Assembly: GCA_013397075.1 (NCBI GenBank)
Contig: VWZS01008816.1
Coordinates: 1,634,299 to 1,698,298 of the forward strand
Direction of reading: 5' to 3'
DNA from: Rhabdornis inornatus
Lineage: Eukaryota > Chordata > Aves > Passeriformes > Rhabdornithidae
Length of the DNA stretch: 64,000 nucleotides
Shown here: piece by piece, positions 1 through 12,066 of the stretch
Layout: the number at the start of each line of letters is the position of its first letter
Numbering within the stretch: the stretch's first letter is position 1
Translations under genes and position numbers: made by a program
Notes under the pieces: generated by a model
What the model was told of the DNA's origin: nothing
Database searches by the model: none
Seen by the model: only the letters and a program-made list of their open reading frames with translations

Positions 1-1108
1 TCCCAAGGTTATTAGCAATATTATTAGTAATGGTAGTTTCTAGAAATTGTTGTGGCTACATGGTTCTGAGTTTTGTAATGTCTCTGGACTTCCTAATAAC
101 TGCTGTTGCTGAATTTGGGATGACTGAAATAATGTCATGCATTATCCCTGGAATCAGGGTTGCAGTTACAGTTTTACAATAAATTCATATATCAACTGGA
201 CCTTGGCAATTTTTTACTGGAAAAAGTGCAAAAAATTGAAAATTTGTGGCATGCTCAAGATCTGGTTTTCTGCAAAGAGGTATTACTTAGATATACCTGT
301 CATAGCCATGTTTATCACAGTAGATTTTCTTAGAACTTGTGTTACTCTGCATGCATGTTGTCGGTGGAAGTTTACTTTTTCTGTTCAAATTTACATTGAG
401 GGCAGATTGAATTTTCTTCTACAGTTTACTTTCTAAAGGTTTGGTTTTCCTTTTAATCAATACCACCCAATAAAAAAGATCGTGGTACTGAATATCTTTT
501 ATTTTTTTTCTGAAGAGATAGTGTTAGGACTGCTATTTAAGGTACCTTACTTACCAGACGCCAAATTTCTTCATATGGTCTTAAGAAAAAATGTTAGAAG
601 GACATTTACCCACTAAAAGCTAGGATGCAAACCTATTTCATGCCAAAGTTTGAATGGACAGCCAGCCTTGCTCTTTCCATACATGCACTGTAATTTGTTC
701 TTGTATGATGGAAAGTCAATCACAGCCATAAATAAGAAAGATCTTCTCTTGAAAAGCACCTTGGGTTACCAAGTGTTGTAACATGCAGGCTGCTGTACCC
801 ATCTGTGATTTCCAGTGTTTCTCATAGCTTTGAAGTGGGCACAGCTTTTGCACTGTAGTGGAAGGATATCAGTGCCTCCAAAGTTGACATGGTATTGCTC
901 ACATGATAAATGGGGTGCAGAATACTTTATAATGAAGATTTTATTTTTTAAAGGACAATAATTTGAAATTCCCTGAGGAAAAACTCAGCAGATGGAGTCA
1001 GATCACAAAGCTGAACTAATATTTTAAGAACAGAGATTGCTATGCTGTTATATTATGCCTAGTGAGAGACTTATAAAAGCTTAAGAGCTGGACTCCTAAT
1101 GTTGGTGG

Positions 1109-1168
1109 CTTTTTGTGGTTTGTTTTGTTGTTATTGTTTTTGTTTGTTTGTTTGTTTGGTTGGTTTTT
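1109..1168 (+). repeat. T/G-rich low-complexity tract
   Basis: About 60 bases of TTTG and GTTT motifs, of the same class as the tracts at 11990, 47987 and 48323. Confidence 0.85.
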
Positions 1169-2141
1169 CCTGATATTGAATTTGTTTTATCAATACCATT
1201 ATTTGAAAATATTTTCTTGATTTAATATAAGTCCCAAAATGTAGAATGAACCAGAAATGGGGATTTATCTACGAGAACTGAAAAGGATGCCCTAATATCC
1301 CCATATTTAGGTTTGTATTAGCAAAATATGTTCTCTTTAAGTATAGTTTAATCAACTGTGTTGTTCCTTCTGGCAGCTGTGCCAGCTTCTGTTGCAATAT
1401 AGCTGACGTAAGTATGCAAATATAGCTGAGTTTAAACCAAGGTTATCCCCTTATTAAAGCTATCAGTCCAGATGACTGAGAATGGGGGCATAGTAGCATT
1501 AAGCACACATTCAAGGAAAGATATTATTACATATTTTTATATATTTAGACATAAAAATGTGCACAGGAATGCATTTGCTTCCATATGCATTTCTTTCACT
1601 GAATATGCTGATTTTAACAGCAATTTTATAGCTTCCATTGTCACAGTCTCCTAATTGTTTTCTAAGGTCTTTTCATTATTCTTCTATGCTTATACATAGA
1701 CCAGGTGGGGCTGTACTAAACCCATCAATTCCATAATATATAGGTGCCGTAGGTTTTTCCTACACAATTTCATTTCATACTCTTCCACTACATTATCTCT
1801 TTATTGATTAGAGGGGATTCTAAAAACTCCAGACCACCGTGGCAGACTAAAATGGTCAATGATAATAGAAAGTGGTTATCAGGTTATTTTTACTGTGTTC
1901 CTCAGTTGTGCAAAACAGCTACCTGAAGAGTGTTATGGATTTGCTTCCCATGGTACTGTCAGTGTGAAAATAGTCTCTATAAATTTTCTGGCAGTTTTCC
2001 TTCTGGAGTGAATACTTAATTGGCTTTTATTTAAGTATTGGCTTATATTTGAACATTGACAATGGTGCATATATATACATCCACAAATGGAACGTATTTT
2101 TAGTATATCCATCTATGTAGTTTCATGTGTAAGAATTACAT

Positions 2142-2172
2142 CATGTAGAAAACTAAGCATGTAGAAAACTAA
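2142..2172 (+). repeat. Two-copy 16-bp tandem duplication
   Basis: CATGTAGAAAACTAAG occurs twice in a row (the second copy lacks the last match). A small local duplication with no other context. Confidence 0.9.
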
Positions 2173-4045
2173 CTTGGTGAAGTGGTGGGTAATAACCTGC
2201 ACTCTGATTTGGCTTAGTTTAGCACTGTGTGCCTGAGTTTAGCCTGAAGCTTACAGCGAGCAGAGGCTGGGAAAGGAAGGTCTATAAGGCATTGGAGCAA
2301 ATGCTAAATGAGCCTGCCTTTGATATAGATTCCTAGCTGTTGGTGATATATTTTTAAGGGCTTCCAAAACCTTACCTAGGCTGTTGCAGAAGATATTACT
2401 ATGGGAACCCATTGAGACCTTCTTTGAATGGCATTATGCATGTTCATGGACAGATAACTGACTGCATAATTTGCCTGCAGCCGCTGTCTGCAGCCCTTCC
2501 AGCTTCAGCCTGGTCTCCATGGTTTTTTTGGTGTTATCAAGTCCTTAGAGAAAATGATGGGAGTTGCATGTGATATTCAAGGTACAAACATTTTGAATAT
2601 GTTTTATTTTTATCCAATTGTCCTTGTTTAATTATTCCCATTGACAATTTTCCCTTTTTGTCTGCTGTTGATCATTGAGATGAAAACTTTGGAGGATTTT
2701 CCACAGTGATCCCAAGATCAAGAACTAATAGGTGATGGAGATACAACCCACCTCTGCAGAAGTACTGATAAGTTACTTTTTCTGATGCCTCTTTGCATTT
2801 CTCCATGTGAAGTTCCATATTCTCAGTTTCATGCTATGTTAAGATTCCCCTGTAGCACTTTCCAGCAAAGCTTTCATTTTGTCAAGCTGTCACCTGTTCA
2901 TATATTCTCTTTTACTGGCAACCTGTGAGTTCAGATCCCAGAGATCTGAATGCATGCCAGTGGCAGCCCCTCTCTCATATAGAAAGACTGGCAATTGATT
3001 CCTACTGTTTTAGATCTCTTTTTATTTGGATTATTTTAGGAAAAGCTGCTGTGTCTTAAACTCCCTTTTTTATTTTTCTCTTTTTTAAAGAGTCTTTGCT
3101 TAGGAACCTTGCTGAAAGCATTTTTGAAATTTAGATACTCTTAATCTATGCCAGTAATCTCGAGCTATATACTCACTGATGCACCCAATAGTTTTAACAG
3201 GCATTCGACCTTACAGGATCATATCCACATGCCCTCTAATTTGGTGCTTTATTACACTGTACAAATTACATCCATCACATGGGTCAGACCTGCTGCCCTG
3301 GGTCATTCAGACCACGTTTCAGAAAAATTCATGTTCCATCATTGTTTTCCCATACTCTTTCCTGGGGCTATGTCAGGTGGCAGTTAACTCATCGCAATTG
3401 AGGGTTCAGTGGTTTCCCACTAAGAACTACTTTTTTTTGTTGTCACAGCTCTTGTTTTTCTGATCCTCTTTTTGTTTTAATTTTGAAAAGATACATCTAC
3501 TGCACTGATCGTCAGAATAACTTTCATTGCCACTGTGTAGGAAAATGAGTTTTAAGGAAGGAGCAGAAGCGAAGGCAGGTTAGGGCTGCTTAGCCTTTTT
3601 TCAAAGACTGTTTTTCCCTTTATACAGGACATTGCACAAAACATAAAATAAAATAAAAGTAGTATGAAAAAAAACCCCAATACTGAGATACTGAGAGACT
3701 ATTATAAGTAGGCAGTTAAATCTTTTAAAACAAAAGTGTTTCTTTATGATAGATCACTGGGTAATCAAGGCAGCTCCAATTATGAGGCAAGCAGGAGCCA
3801 AAAAAAAAAAAATAGATCAAAAGTGAGGGAGAAAATAGTGCAGAAAATCAAGACTTGATTAGTTAAAGGATAATGGTTGTTGCCATACTGTGAATTTCCT
3901 TTCATAGAGCCTGGCTGTTGGATATTTTCAGTGAAACTAAGACATTTGGCAAATGCTGTCAGGTGGTAGAATCTATGTAAAATGAAAGCTGTGACAGACA
4001 GGACTATACAAACATGTGAACAGCAAAGCTGAGAAGCTTTGGCTG

Positions 4046-4086
4046 TTAAAAGAGACGCTGGATAGTTTAAAAGAGACGCTGGGTAG
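4046..4086 (+). repeat. Two-copy 21-bp tandem duplication
   Basis: TTAAAAGAGACGCTGGATAG at 4046 is repeated as TTAAAAGAGACGCTGGGTAG at 4067, one mismatch apart, just upstream of the CR1 copy. Confidence 0.9.
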
Positions 4087-4194
4087 CTGTTTTCTGCTAG
4101 CTGTTCTTAAAGTCCCAAAGTGTCAGTATTTGTACTGAAACCATTTAAAGCATTTCTTACTTCTCATATATATCTAAGCCTACACTGGATATTT

Positions 4195-5330
4195 TTACCA
4201 TGACTTCAGCAAGGCTTTCGACACTGTCTCTCATGATATCCTCATAGGCAAACTCAGGAGATGGGAATTAGATGAGTGGACAGTGAAGTGCATTGAGAAC
4301 TGGCCAAATGGCAGATCCCAGAGAATCATAATCAGTGATCCTAGTGATCACTAGGATCATAATCCTGTGATCCTAGTATAGGTCCTAGTTGGAGACCTGT
4401 CGCTAGGGGTGTCCACCAAGGTTCAATACTGGGCCCAGTATTGCTTAACTTCTTTGCCCATGACTTGGATGAAGGGGCAGAGGCTGCCTCAACAAGTTCC
4501 CTGATGGCACAAAGCTGGGAGGAGTGTCTGATACCCCAGAGAGCTGTGCAGCCTTTCAGAGGGACCCAGCAGGGTGGAGAGATGGGCAGAGAAGAACTGC
4601 CTGAGATTCAACAAAAGCAAATGCAGGGTCCCACAACTGGGGAAGAATAACTCCATGGACCAGCACAGGCTGGGGGGTGAAATTCTGGTAAGCAGCTCTG
4701 CAGAGAAGGACCAGGCATCCTGGCGGACAATAAGCTCTCCATGAGCAAGCAGTGTGTCCTTTTGGCCAAGAAGGCCAAAGGTATCCTGGGGTTCATCAGG
4801 AACAGCATTGCCTGCAGATTGAGGGAAGTGTTTCTGTTCCTGGGGAGGCACAGGCGGAGTGCTGTCTCCAGTTCTGGGCTCCTCAGTTCCACAGACACAT
4901 GGAGCAGGCCCAGTGGAGGGTAACAAAGAGGATTATGGGTGGGACTGGAGTATCTCTCTTATGAGGAAGCTCTGGGAGAGCTCAGCCTGTTCAGCCTTCA
5001 GAAGAGGTGACAGAGAAGGGACCTGATCAATGTTGGTAAATAATGTGTCAAGAGAATGGAGCCAGCCTCTCCTCGCTGGGGCCAGGTAGTCGGGCAAGAA
5101 GCAACCGGCAGAAATGGATGCACAGAAAGTTCCACCTGAACATAAGGTATGACTGACCACTGCAAAAGATTGCCCAGAGAGGCTGTGGAGTCTTCCTCAC
5201 TCAAGAACCATCTGGACACAACCCTGTGCCACGTGATCTGGGATGACCCTGCTTGAGCACGGAGGTTGGACCAAATGGCCCATTGTGGTCCCTTCCAACC
5301 TGGCCCATTCTGTGATTCTCTGTGTGATTG
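4195..5330 (+). mobile_element. CR1 LINE fragment, 5'-truncated, with reverse-transcriptase remnant
   Basis: A chicken-repeat-1 non-LTR retrotransposon copy in plus orientation. The start translates to the reverse-transcriptase signature DFSKAFDTVSHDIL (4202 onward), and a later piece reads like the polymerase region (GPVLLNFF and DLDEG near 4432-4475). The 3' part has the usual CR1 order, with a TGGCCAAGAAGGCCAAAGG-like stretch near 4765, the TTCAGCCTTCAGAAGAGG-like block near 4990, and the tail CCCTTCCAACC then TGTGATTCTCTGTGTGATTG at 5291-5330. CR1 ends in short ATTCTRTG-type repeats rather than poly-A, as here. Frames are broken by small indels and stops, so it is dead. Overlapping open frames on both strands (for example 4489-4926 minus) are products of this repeat, not genes. 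Confidence 0.93.
4336..4359. repeat. 24-bp perfect palindrome with partial repeats of its arm inside CR1
   Basis: The sequence is its own reverse complement over 24 bases (arm TGATCCTAGTGA, mirrored). The arm TGATCCTAGT occurs again at about 4368-4377, and a further piece, GTCCTAGT, follows at about 4382-4389. It lies in the CR1 copy where the reading frame is lost, so it probably arose by slippage or templated duplication within the element. Confidence 0.85.
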
Positions 5331-5869
5331 TGTTTGACTGTATATGGGCAAAGCTGAGAACCCACGCCACAGCAATTAAAACCACTATGTTTCTATCCAC
5401 AAACTGACTTTACTGCAGCTCAGTAGCATAAATCAAATAATGTATTTTATCACATGCATCTTTTGATACAACCTAACCTCTTTTAGGTTGCCAAACAATG
5501 CCTTCATTATTAAAATTAGGCTATTGGATTTGTTCTAAATGTATATTCTAAATATTTTTGGTAGTTTCAGTGGTATTATTAGTTCTTTTTATATATAAGG
5601 AGAAGCTTTATAATTATTGGTCCAGTCTTGCTATTTTCATATACCTTTAGGTTCAAGATATATTTCATTAGATTTGTTGGGATTATGTGATTATGTGCTT
5701 TTTTTTTCTTTTTTTTTTTTTTGTTAATTTTATGGTTGATGAGAGAAAGAAATTGACATATTTAAGTGTAGTATTGAAAAATGTTGAAATTGTTTTCATA
5801 TGGGCATGTAATATCTGTAAACATAAAACATGCTGTATTGATACTTGTTTTAGTAGCCACAGATCAGCT

Positions 5870-6130
5870 ATAAATGATAAAAATTAAAAAGAAGTTGCTT
5901 TTTCTTACCATAAAATTACTCTGAACATTAAATATCTTTTCAGTGAGAGCTGTCCTTTGGGCCACCAAGTGGTTTTAAACATTAAACATATTTTAAAAGT
6001 ATTACTGTTCTCAGCCACTGAATGACTGTAAACATTAAATATGTTTTATAAAAGCTGCTTTTCAAGCTACTGCCTGCATGGCTATGAATATAATTTTTGT
6101 TTAATGTTGCTTTTCAGCCACTGAAGTTTT
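5870..6130. repeat. Degenerate tandem repeat, period about 54 bp
   Basis: The core AACATTAAAYATNTTTT recurs at 5924, 5978 and 6031, spacings of 54 and 53. Each is followed by a GCTG/CTG...TTC...GCCACTGAATG-like segment (GGCCACCAAGTG, CAGCCACTGAATG, AAGCTACTGCCTG), and a further decayed unit ends at CAGCCACTGAAG near 6116-6127. A weak unit may precede at 5870. This is about four or five diverged units, an old minisatellite. No coding potential is seen. Confidence 0.7.
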
Positions 6131-9100
6131 TTTTTTTTCTTATATGCTTAGTTCTGTTTATAATTTTTCAGAGAAGAAACAAGTTCAAGGTTTCACTGGC
6201 AGAAGGCAGCTCTTCATTTATGACAAGTAATCATGTTCTACCCATCTTCTCATAAAAAACACTGCAGGTAATAATAACAAGCCAAATTTTAAAAGGATTT
6301 TAATGGATATTTTGCATGGAAAATGAGTGCATATTTAGTGTTCTAGTCACCCATTTTTGTGTTTTACTCTGCCATAAACCAAAATAATAAAAGTAGACGT
6401 GACTGATATTCTCTACTAAGAAATCTAAGAAGTCTAAGAAATCAGTCACTGATGGATTGTGTGAATCAATCAAGTCATCATCAGCCCTAGAGGAGGCAAA
6501 AAAGAATGCAAAATAGTCTCAAGATTACTAAGCAAATGGGAGTCACTAAACCAAATATGATTAAAGGCTTTAATTCTGTGTGCAGAAATAACTCTGTGTG
6601 GCAAATTAGATGTAATCCTAGGAAGGCCTGGAGTGATAAGAAAAGTGTTCATCAGAATCTGGCTTTACAAAAACTAAGAGAAGGATCTCTGATCACATAC
6701 TGTTAACGACAAATTATTTTCTGTTTAGAGAATCCCATAAGGCTTAAAGTCTACAGCAAGGACACTGCAGATAAAAATAATACCTTAAGAAAAGAAAGTC
6801 TACATAAACCAGAGGTTTAAAAATATCTGCAGTCCCAGGAACAGCATATACAAGAGTATCTTTAAATGGAATGTCAGCCAATTAGTAGGTGTATCTGCCT
6901 GCCAACCTTGGATTTAATGAGTCCTAGGTACTTAACAGTTCTCCTTGTTTGTAGTAAGGAACAGCATAGATGGGCAATTCAGTCCAATATCTGTCCTGTT
7001 CACTGTAGGTTTTTCCAAACTAGGGAACCTTTACAGACCTTGTGGGAACAGGAATCTGGGATCCCTCCAACCTTTGCTCAACAAGGATCTTGATAGAGCT
7101 GATCAAAACCTTTGCACAACAGATATTTCACTAAGTTTCTGTACAACAGAAAGGTGCAAACATGTAATTCTCTTAAAACTTTTTATGAAAAAGCAGATGG
7201 CTGCCTAGTGAGTCATCCCACAGGTTAGTTGGTGACTGGAAAATTAAACAGGTGGTTCCTGTATTAGTAAAGGAGCATTCTTTATACCACCGTGACAAAC
7301 CAAGCACTGGCTGGCTTGGAATCCACAGCAAGGCAGTATTCTCTGAAGATTGGAATATGGTGCATTTGCCTACTCCTTGATTTCTCTTCCATATAGGTGA
7401 TGACAAGACAGGTTGTCATGCTTTCCAGACAAGCTAGTCAGCCTGCAAGCTAAACAGGTCCTAACTAAGTCGGAAGAAGACCAATGGAAATGAAAGAAAT
7501 TGTTCTCTCTGCTAAAAACTCAGCAGAGCCAGTATTGTTTTCTGGACTGCATTTTTTTTCCAGGAATGAGGAAGGATGAAGTGAAAATCCAAAAACTATA
7601 TGAAATATCACAGTAAAATTTCACTGTCTAGACATCCTTACTTGCCAGTTATGCCTGAGCACCTTTTGTGCAGAAGCCAGCAGTAAATGTGAGATCACTG
7701 AGGATTAGAGAGAGAGGCAAAGACTAGAAATAGAAGGGGAGTTGACTTCAGGCAGGTGTGAAAGTAAAGAATGGCAGCAGAGGGAGAGGAAAATCTTGAT
7801 AGACTGTTCAGCTTTCACTTCAAGAGCTGCTGGAGAGAAATCAACACCTTTAATACTGCCTTGGACTTGATTTAGGTTGACACTGCTAAAGAGACAGCTA
7901 TTATTTCTGTTAACAAAACCTCAGGACTGTACTTTTATTTTCATAAAAAGTTTAAAGGGTGTTAATGCATAAGCAGTCAAGGTATCAGTATTCCTATGGA
8001 GTAGTCTTGAGGGAACAAGGAAACAGCAAGGAGTAGGCAAGAGGATGTCCAACCAAAGGATTACCTGACATACTATTCTGCACCAGAATTGATGGAGAAT
8101 GTTGCTGCTGGTACTCTCAGAGGTGTAATGTCAGCTAACCATCCACATCTTGCTTTGGGTAAAGATATTTTAAATGGTAAAGGATAATATGAATCCTAGA
8201 AGACAATCCAATAAAAATCTGGTCAAGAAGCCTATAGCTGGAGATTATCTCCCCAAAATATCTTTCATCTTCCATCTGTGTTTCTTGTTGTTAGTATAGC
8301 AAGCATCAGTTTTATCATTTGTTCTGATCTAAAGGAGTATCCCAACTTATCTGAAAGATAAGATAATTGTGTAGCTAAGATTCCCATTTTGTAGTAACAT
8401 CACCTTAGAAACATATCTATGCTGTTGTCTCTGTAAATTTCCAGAACTAGAGCCTGGGAGAAGGTTGAACACACATTTAGGCAGATTACAGTGTCACAGC
8501 CTACTTGGGACTAAGTTTTATCCAAGCACAATTTAGTGCTTCTCTATCTCTTAAAAGCATTGTTGTTTGGGTTCACATACCTGTCAAATATTTTTCTAAT
8601 CCCCATTTTGTTAGGTGTAGTGGCTGTACATTGCCTAAATTGCTCATGTCATTCTACAAAACATTTTTTTTCCTATTTTTAACATTTTTACCTTTTAGTC
8701 TTGAAGATAAAAAGTGTATAGGAACAGATGATTTAGCTTTGGTCCCTACTGAACACATCTCTATCATGCCACAACTTTTTGTCTTCTTTCTAAATTAAAC
8801 AGATTAAATCTTTAAAGTTCTATGTGGGAAACTTTTCATGTCTCAATCACTTTTACTGCTTGCATCTGAGCCTCCGTTACTTTTGCTGTCCTTTTAGCGA
8901 TAAGGCAGCAGTAATCAATATTTTTAACAGCCTTGAGAGAATTCAGATGAGAAAGATGCCTGAAGGGCAGGTTCAAGTGCTCAAGACTACAATTTATGGT
9001 CTTGCAAGAGGTGATACAGACACAGATGCTCAAATTATCAGCCCTACTTGCTACTTCTCTGGTTCAGAAGCTCCAAATTCATCCAGTTCTTCTTGCTGCT

Positions 9101-9301
9101 TTCACTCCATATCACCTTATGCCTGAACACAAACCAAATGCCTTCCAACAGTTTTCAACAGATTCTTGATAGTTCTGGGATGCTTTCATGGTTCTTCCAT
9201 GTGACTCTCAATGAATCCTTTGTTCACAGGTTTTAAGTCTTAAATCAATATTAATCACTGAGCATAATGCAGTGAGGTATAGCACCTTGTTGTTCGAGCA
9301 G

Positions 9302-9335
9302 TGGATGATCTTGCATGTCTTCCAAAGATCATCCA
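9302..9335. repeat. Hairpin-forming inverted repeat, 11-bp stem
   Basis: TGGATGATCTT (9302-9312) and AAGATCATCCA (9325-9335) are exact reverse complements around a 12-base loop. A further 3-bp match follows after a 2-base bulge. The arms resemble the GATGATCTT block near the CR1 3' end, but no other CR1 sequence surrounds them. Confidence 0.8.
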
Positions 9336-11989
9336 GCTAATATAGCACAGGGTGGGCAAAGTCTTACCGTGGTTGAGTAGTAAAAATAGATTTACTATGA
9401 TGTATTAAAGCATTGGTTTTCATAGTTTTGTTTGCAATACTGGAGAGGGAATAAGCAGGGGATTCTTTACATTTGTGGAGGGATGGGCAGTGAGTGAACA
9501 AATGCAAACAGCTGTTTTTATTTCACACAACCCAGATTCAGACACTGCTGTACTAGGAATTGCTGCAACATAAAATGCTGGATAATCAATTCCTACATCA
9601 GCTTTCCTTTGTAAGAAATAAGAACAAGCAAATACTAGCTTTTCCTTCTGAAGAAAATCTTATGTAAGTGACTGAGAGGTGCCAAGATGTCACACTGTCT
9701 GCCTGAATCAAAAGATCTTAGCAAGGCATCAGCTCCTTAAATTCCAAAATCCATATGAAGCTAGTAATTGAACTGGCAAGCTGTAAAGAAGGAATCCTCT
9801 CTTTGGGCCACTGCACAGCAATAAGAGATCTTTAAATGGCTGATTTAAAGGAAAGATAAGGGATAAGAACTGCACCAGCACATCCTACTGATTTACTGTA
9901 GAGATGATGTTGTGGCAGGTCAGTAATACCTATACTGCAATCTGGATGCTTTATGTTGTAGCCACATTGATCCATTCACTTTGGTTAGCACAAGGGGACA
10001 GTAACAGTGATGATGGGACAGCTTTTATGGCAGCATAGTACAAGAGACTTTGGGACACTAACTCACCAGCTACCTCGCAGGAATGTCCAGATTGTTCATT
10101 TCCAGTGCTGCTGTTGCCCAGACTGCCTATATTTAAGGCTACATGAGGGTGCACCTCTCACACTGCAAATGCATTCTGTGATTTGAGTATTGACTTACTT
10201 GTGGACGCAGTGTGCATCATGTTGGTATTGCTCTTATCAACAGCAGAGATTTTAGACTCTTTAGTAGGGTCTTGTTTCATCAGTACATTCTCAGGTCAGA
10301 TTTTTAAAGGTGACTTGGCACCTGGAGTTTTACAAGCATTCTGTGGGTATTTTTTTTTTTTTTTCATTTCTATGACTAAGTGTAGGACATATAAATGGCT
10401 TGAAAACTCTAGCCAGTCTTTAGACTCCCAAATATCTTTTAATAGCTTGAACTGTGCCACTAAGTTCCTCAAGCTATACTGAGAATCCCTTATCTATAGA
10501 CACCTAACTTTTGCTGACCTACATTACAAATATGAGTCAACGTGTCCTCAAAATTTGGACAGATACTCCGAGCAATGTCCCTGGAGCCCAATCAGATCAG
10601 ACACAAATCAAATTCAGCACTACTACAGTAAGTGAGGGCATGCCATAGAGGGTTAGACACCCACATGTATTTATTTGTCTGATTCCACATGAAATATTTT
10701 AGCACCTCCCTGAAACTGTGAAAAAAGTAAGATTCCATGATTTTTTTTCCATGGGTACCTAAAATGTCATCTAAGTCTGTCCCCAATCTGCTTGCTCATA
10801 GAAGTATCTGAACTTTACGCTGCTGAGCAGCTAGGAGCCAATTAATGCCTAAGCACTGTCAGAAATCATAAAGTAGATATACCTAATTCTCTTTCAGAAG
10901 CCAGTCAGTGACATTTTCAGAGTTCAGAGTTACATCCCATGCAAAATGTGACTGGAGGAGAGGTTACATATTTTTCATTTTGCAGTGAGGTAGGTAGAAA
11001 ACTCGCACTAGATGCTGCAGATGCAGCTTTAATGCTTTCCTTCTTTTGAATACCCCTTCCTTATGTTTTAACCACCACAGTCTTTGTAGTTTTTCTTGCT
11101 TCTCCCTTTTCCTGACCTGATGAATATTTAATGATCCTACATAAAACAGATTGGATTCCTCCTTTTTTTTTAGAGTGATGCTCTTGAGAGAGCATTCGCT
11201 TAGGCGGTAGGAAATAAGCATTCAACCAACATACAACAGGAGAGTGACTTAAAATATTCTGTAGCTCATGTATCCACTGAGCAGTCAGGGGGGCAACATC
11301 ATCTGCTTCTTCATTTTGTCACAATAAGGTTGCTTTAAAGTGTTAACACAGAAAAGAGTTCAAAATTGTTATCCCCAGTAAATAATTTCTGAGAAAGAAA
11401 ATATCTAGGATACAGCTTTTCTCATTGGTATTTCTTACAGCACCTTTTCACTAATAAGCCAGCTTGTATGGATCTCTTAGGCATCTAAATAACACCAAAG
11501 AGAAAAAATCTGCATATAGGCTTATTGCATTTCACAGTGGCTCTTTCTTATGATTCATGCCCTCAGTATTGTTGTGCATAAAAGCACTGTATAATGTCTC
11601 TTCTCTGTTTTATGGATGTAGTCTTGAAGTTGGTGAAAACTGAGAAGAAATTTTCTTTGCAGAGCTTGATTCATAATGCTTATTTTATACCAGAACTGAC
11701 AAACACAGATAGGATGTGTACGCAGGGGAACTGAGGGAAATTACCTTAAAAAACAGTATGTCTTTTAAAATATGTTTGTGAAGGAGAAAAAAAATGTTGT
11801 TGAATAAAAAAAAACAAAACAAAGCAGTAAAAAGTTAGTAAGGCAGGTGACTAATAGGACAATATATTAATGCTCATTTAAAAAATATGATCAGGATTAG
11901 TTTAGTGAGTTGATAACCATGCTCTCTGGGGTGATAACCATTTATGTATGGGGGAAGGACTGTGTATGGACTATTTAAATTTAGGATCT

Positions 11990-12066
11990 GGGGTTTTTTT
12001 TGGCTTTGTTTTGGTTTTTTTGTCTTTGTTATTGTTGGTATTTGGGGTTTTTTTGTGTGTTTTTCT
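11990..12066 (+). repeat. T/G-rich low-complexity tract
   Basis: T and G runs such as GGGGTTTTTTTTGGC and GGTTTTTTTGTC make up this tract. The 137-residue open frame at 11948-12361 arises from it and is not credible as a gene. Confidence 0.85.

Larger units (their letters stand above)
1..4194. other. Non-coding AT-rich stretch, probably cadherin intron
   Basis: Scattered open frames of 60-99 codons on both strands lack recognisable motifs and splice context. Apart from the small repeats listed, nothing is identified. Confidence 0.6.

Noticed and set aside
4489..4926. 145-codon minus-strand open frame
   Set aside because: It lies antisense within the plus-strand CR1 copy and has no domain of its own, so it is a repeat shadow.
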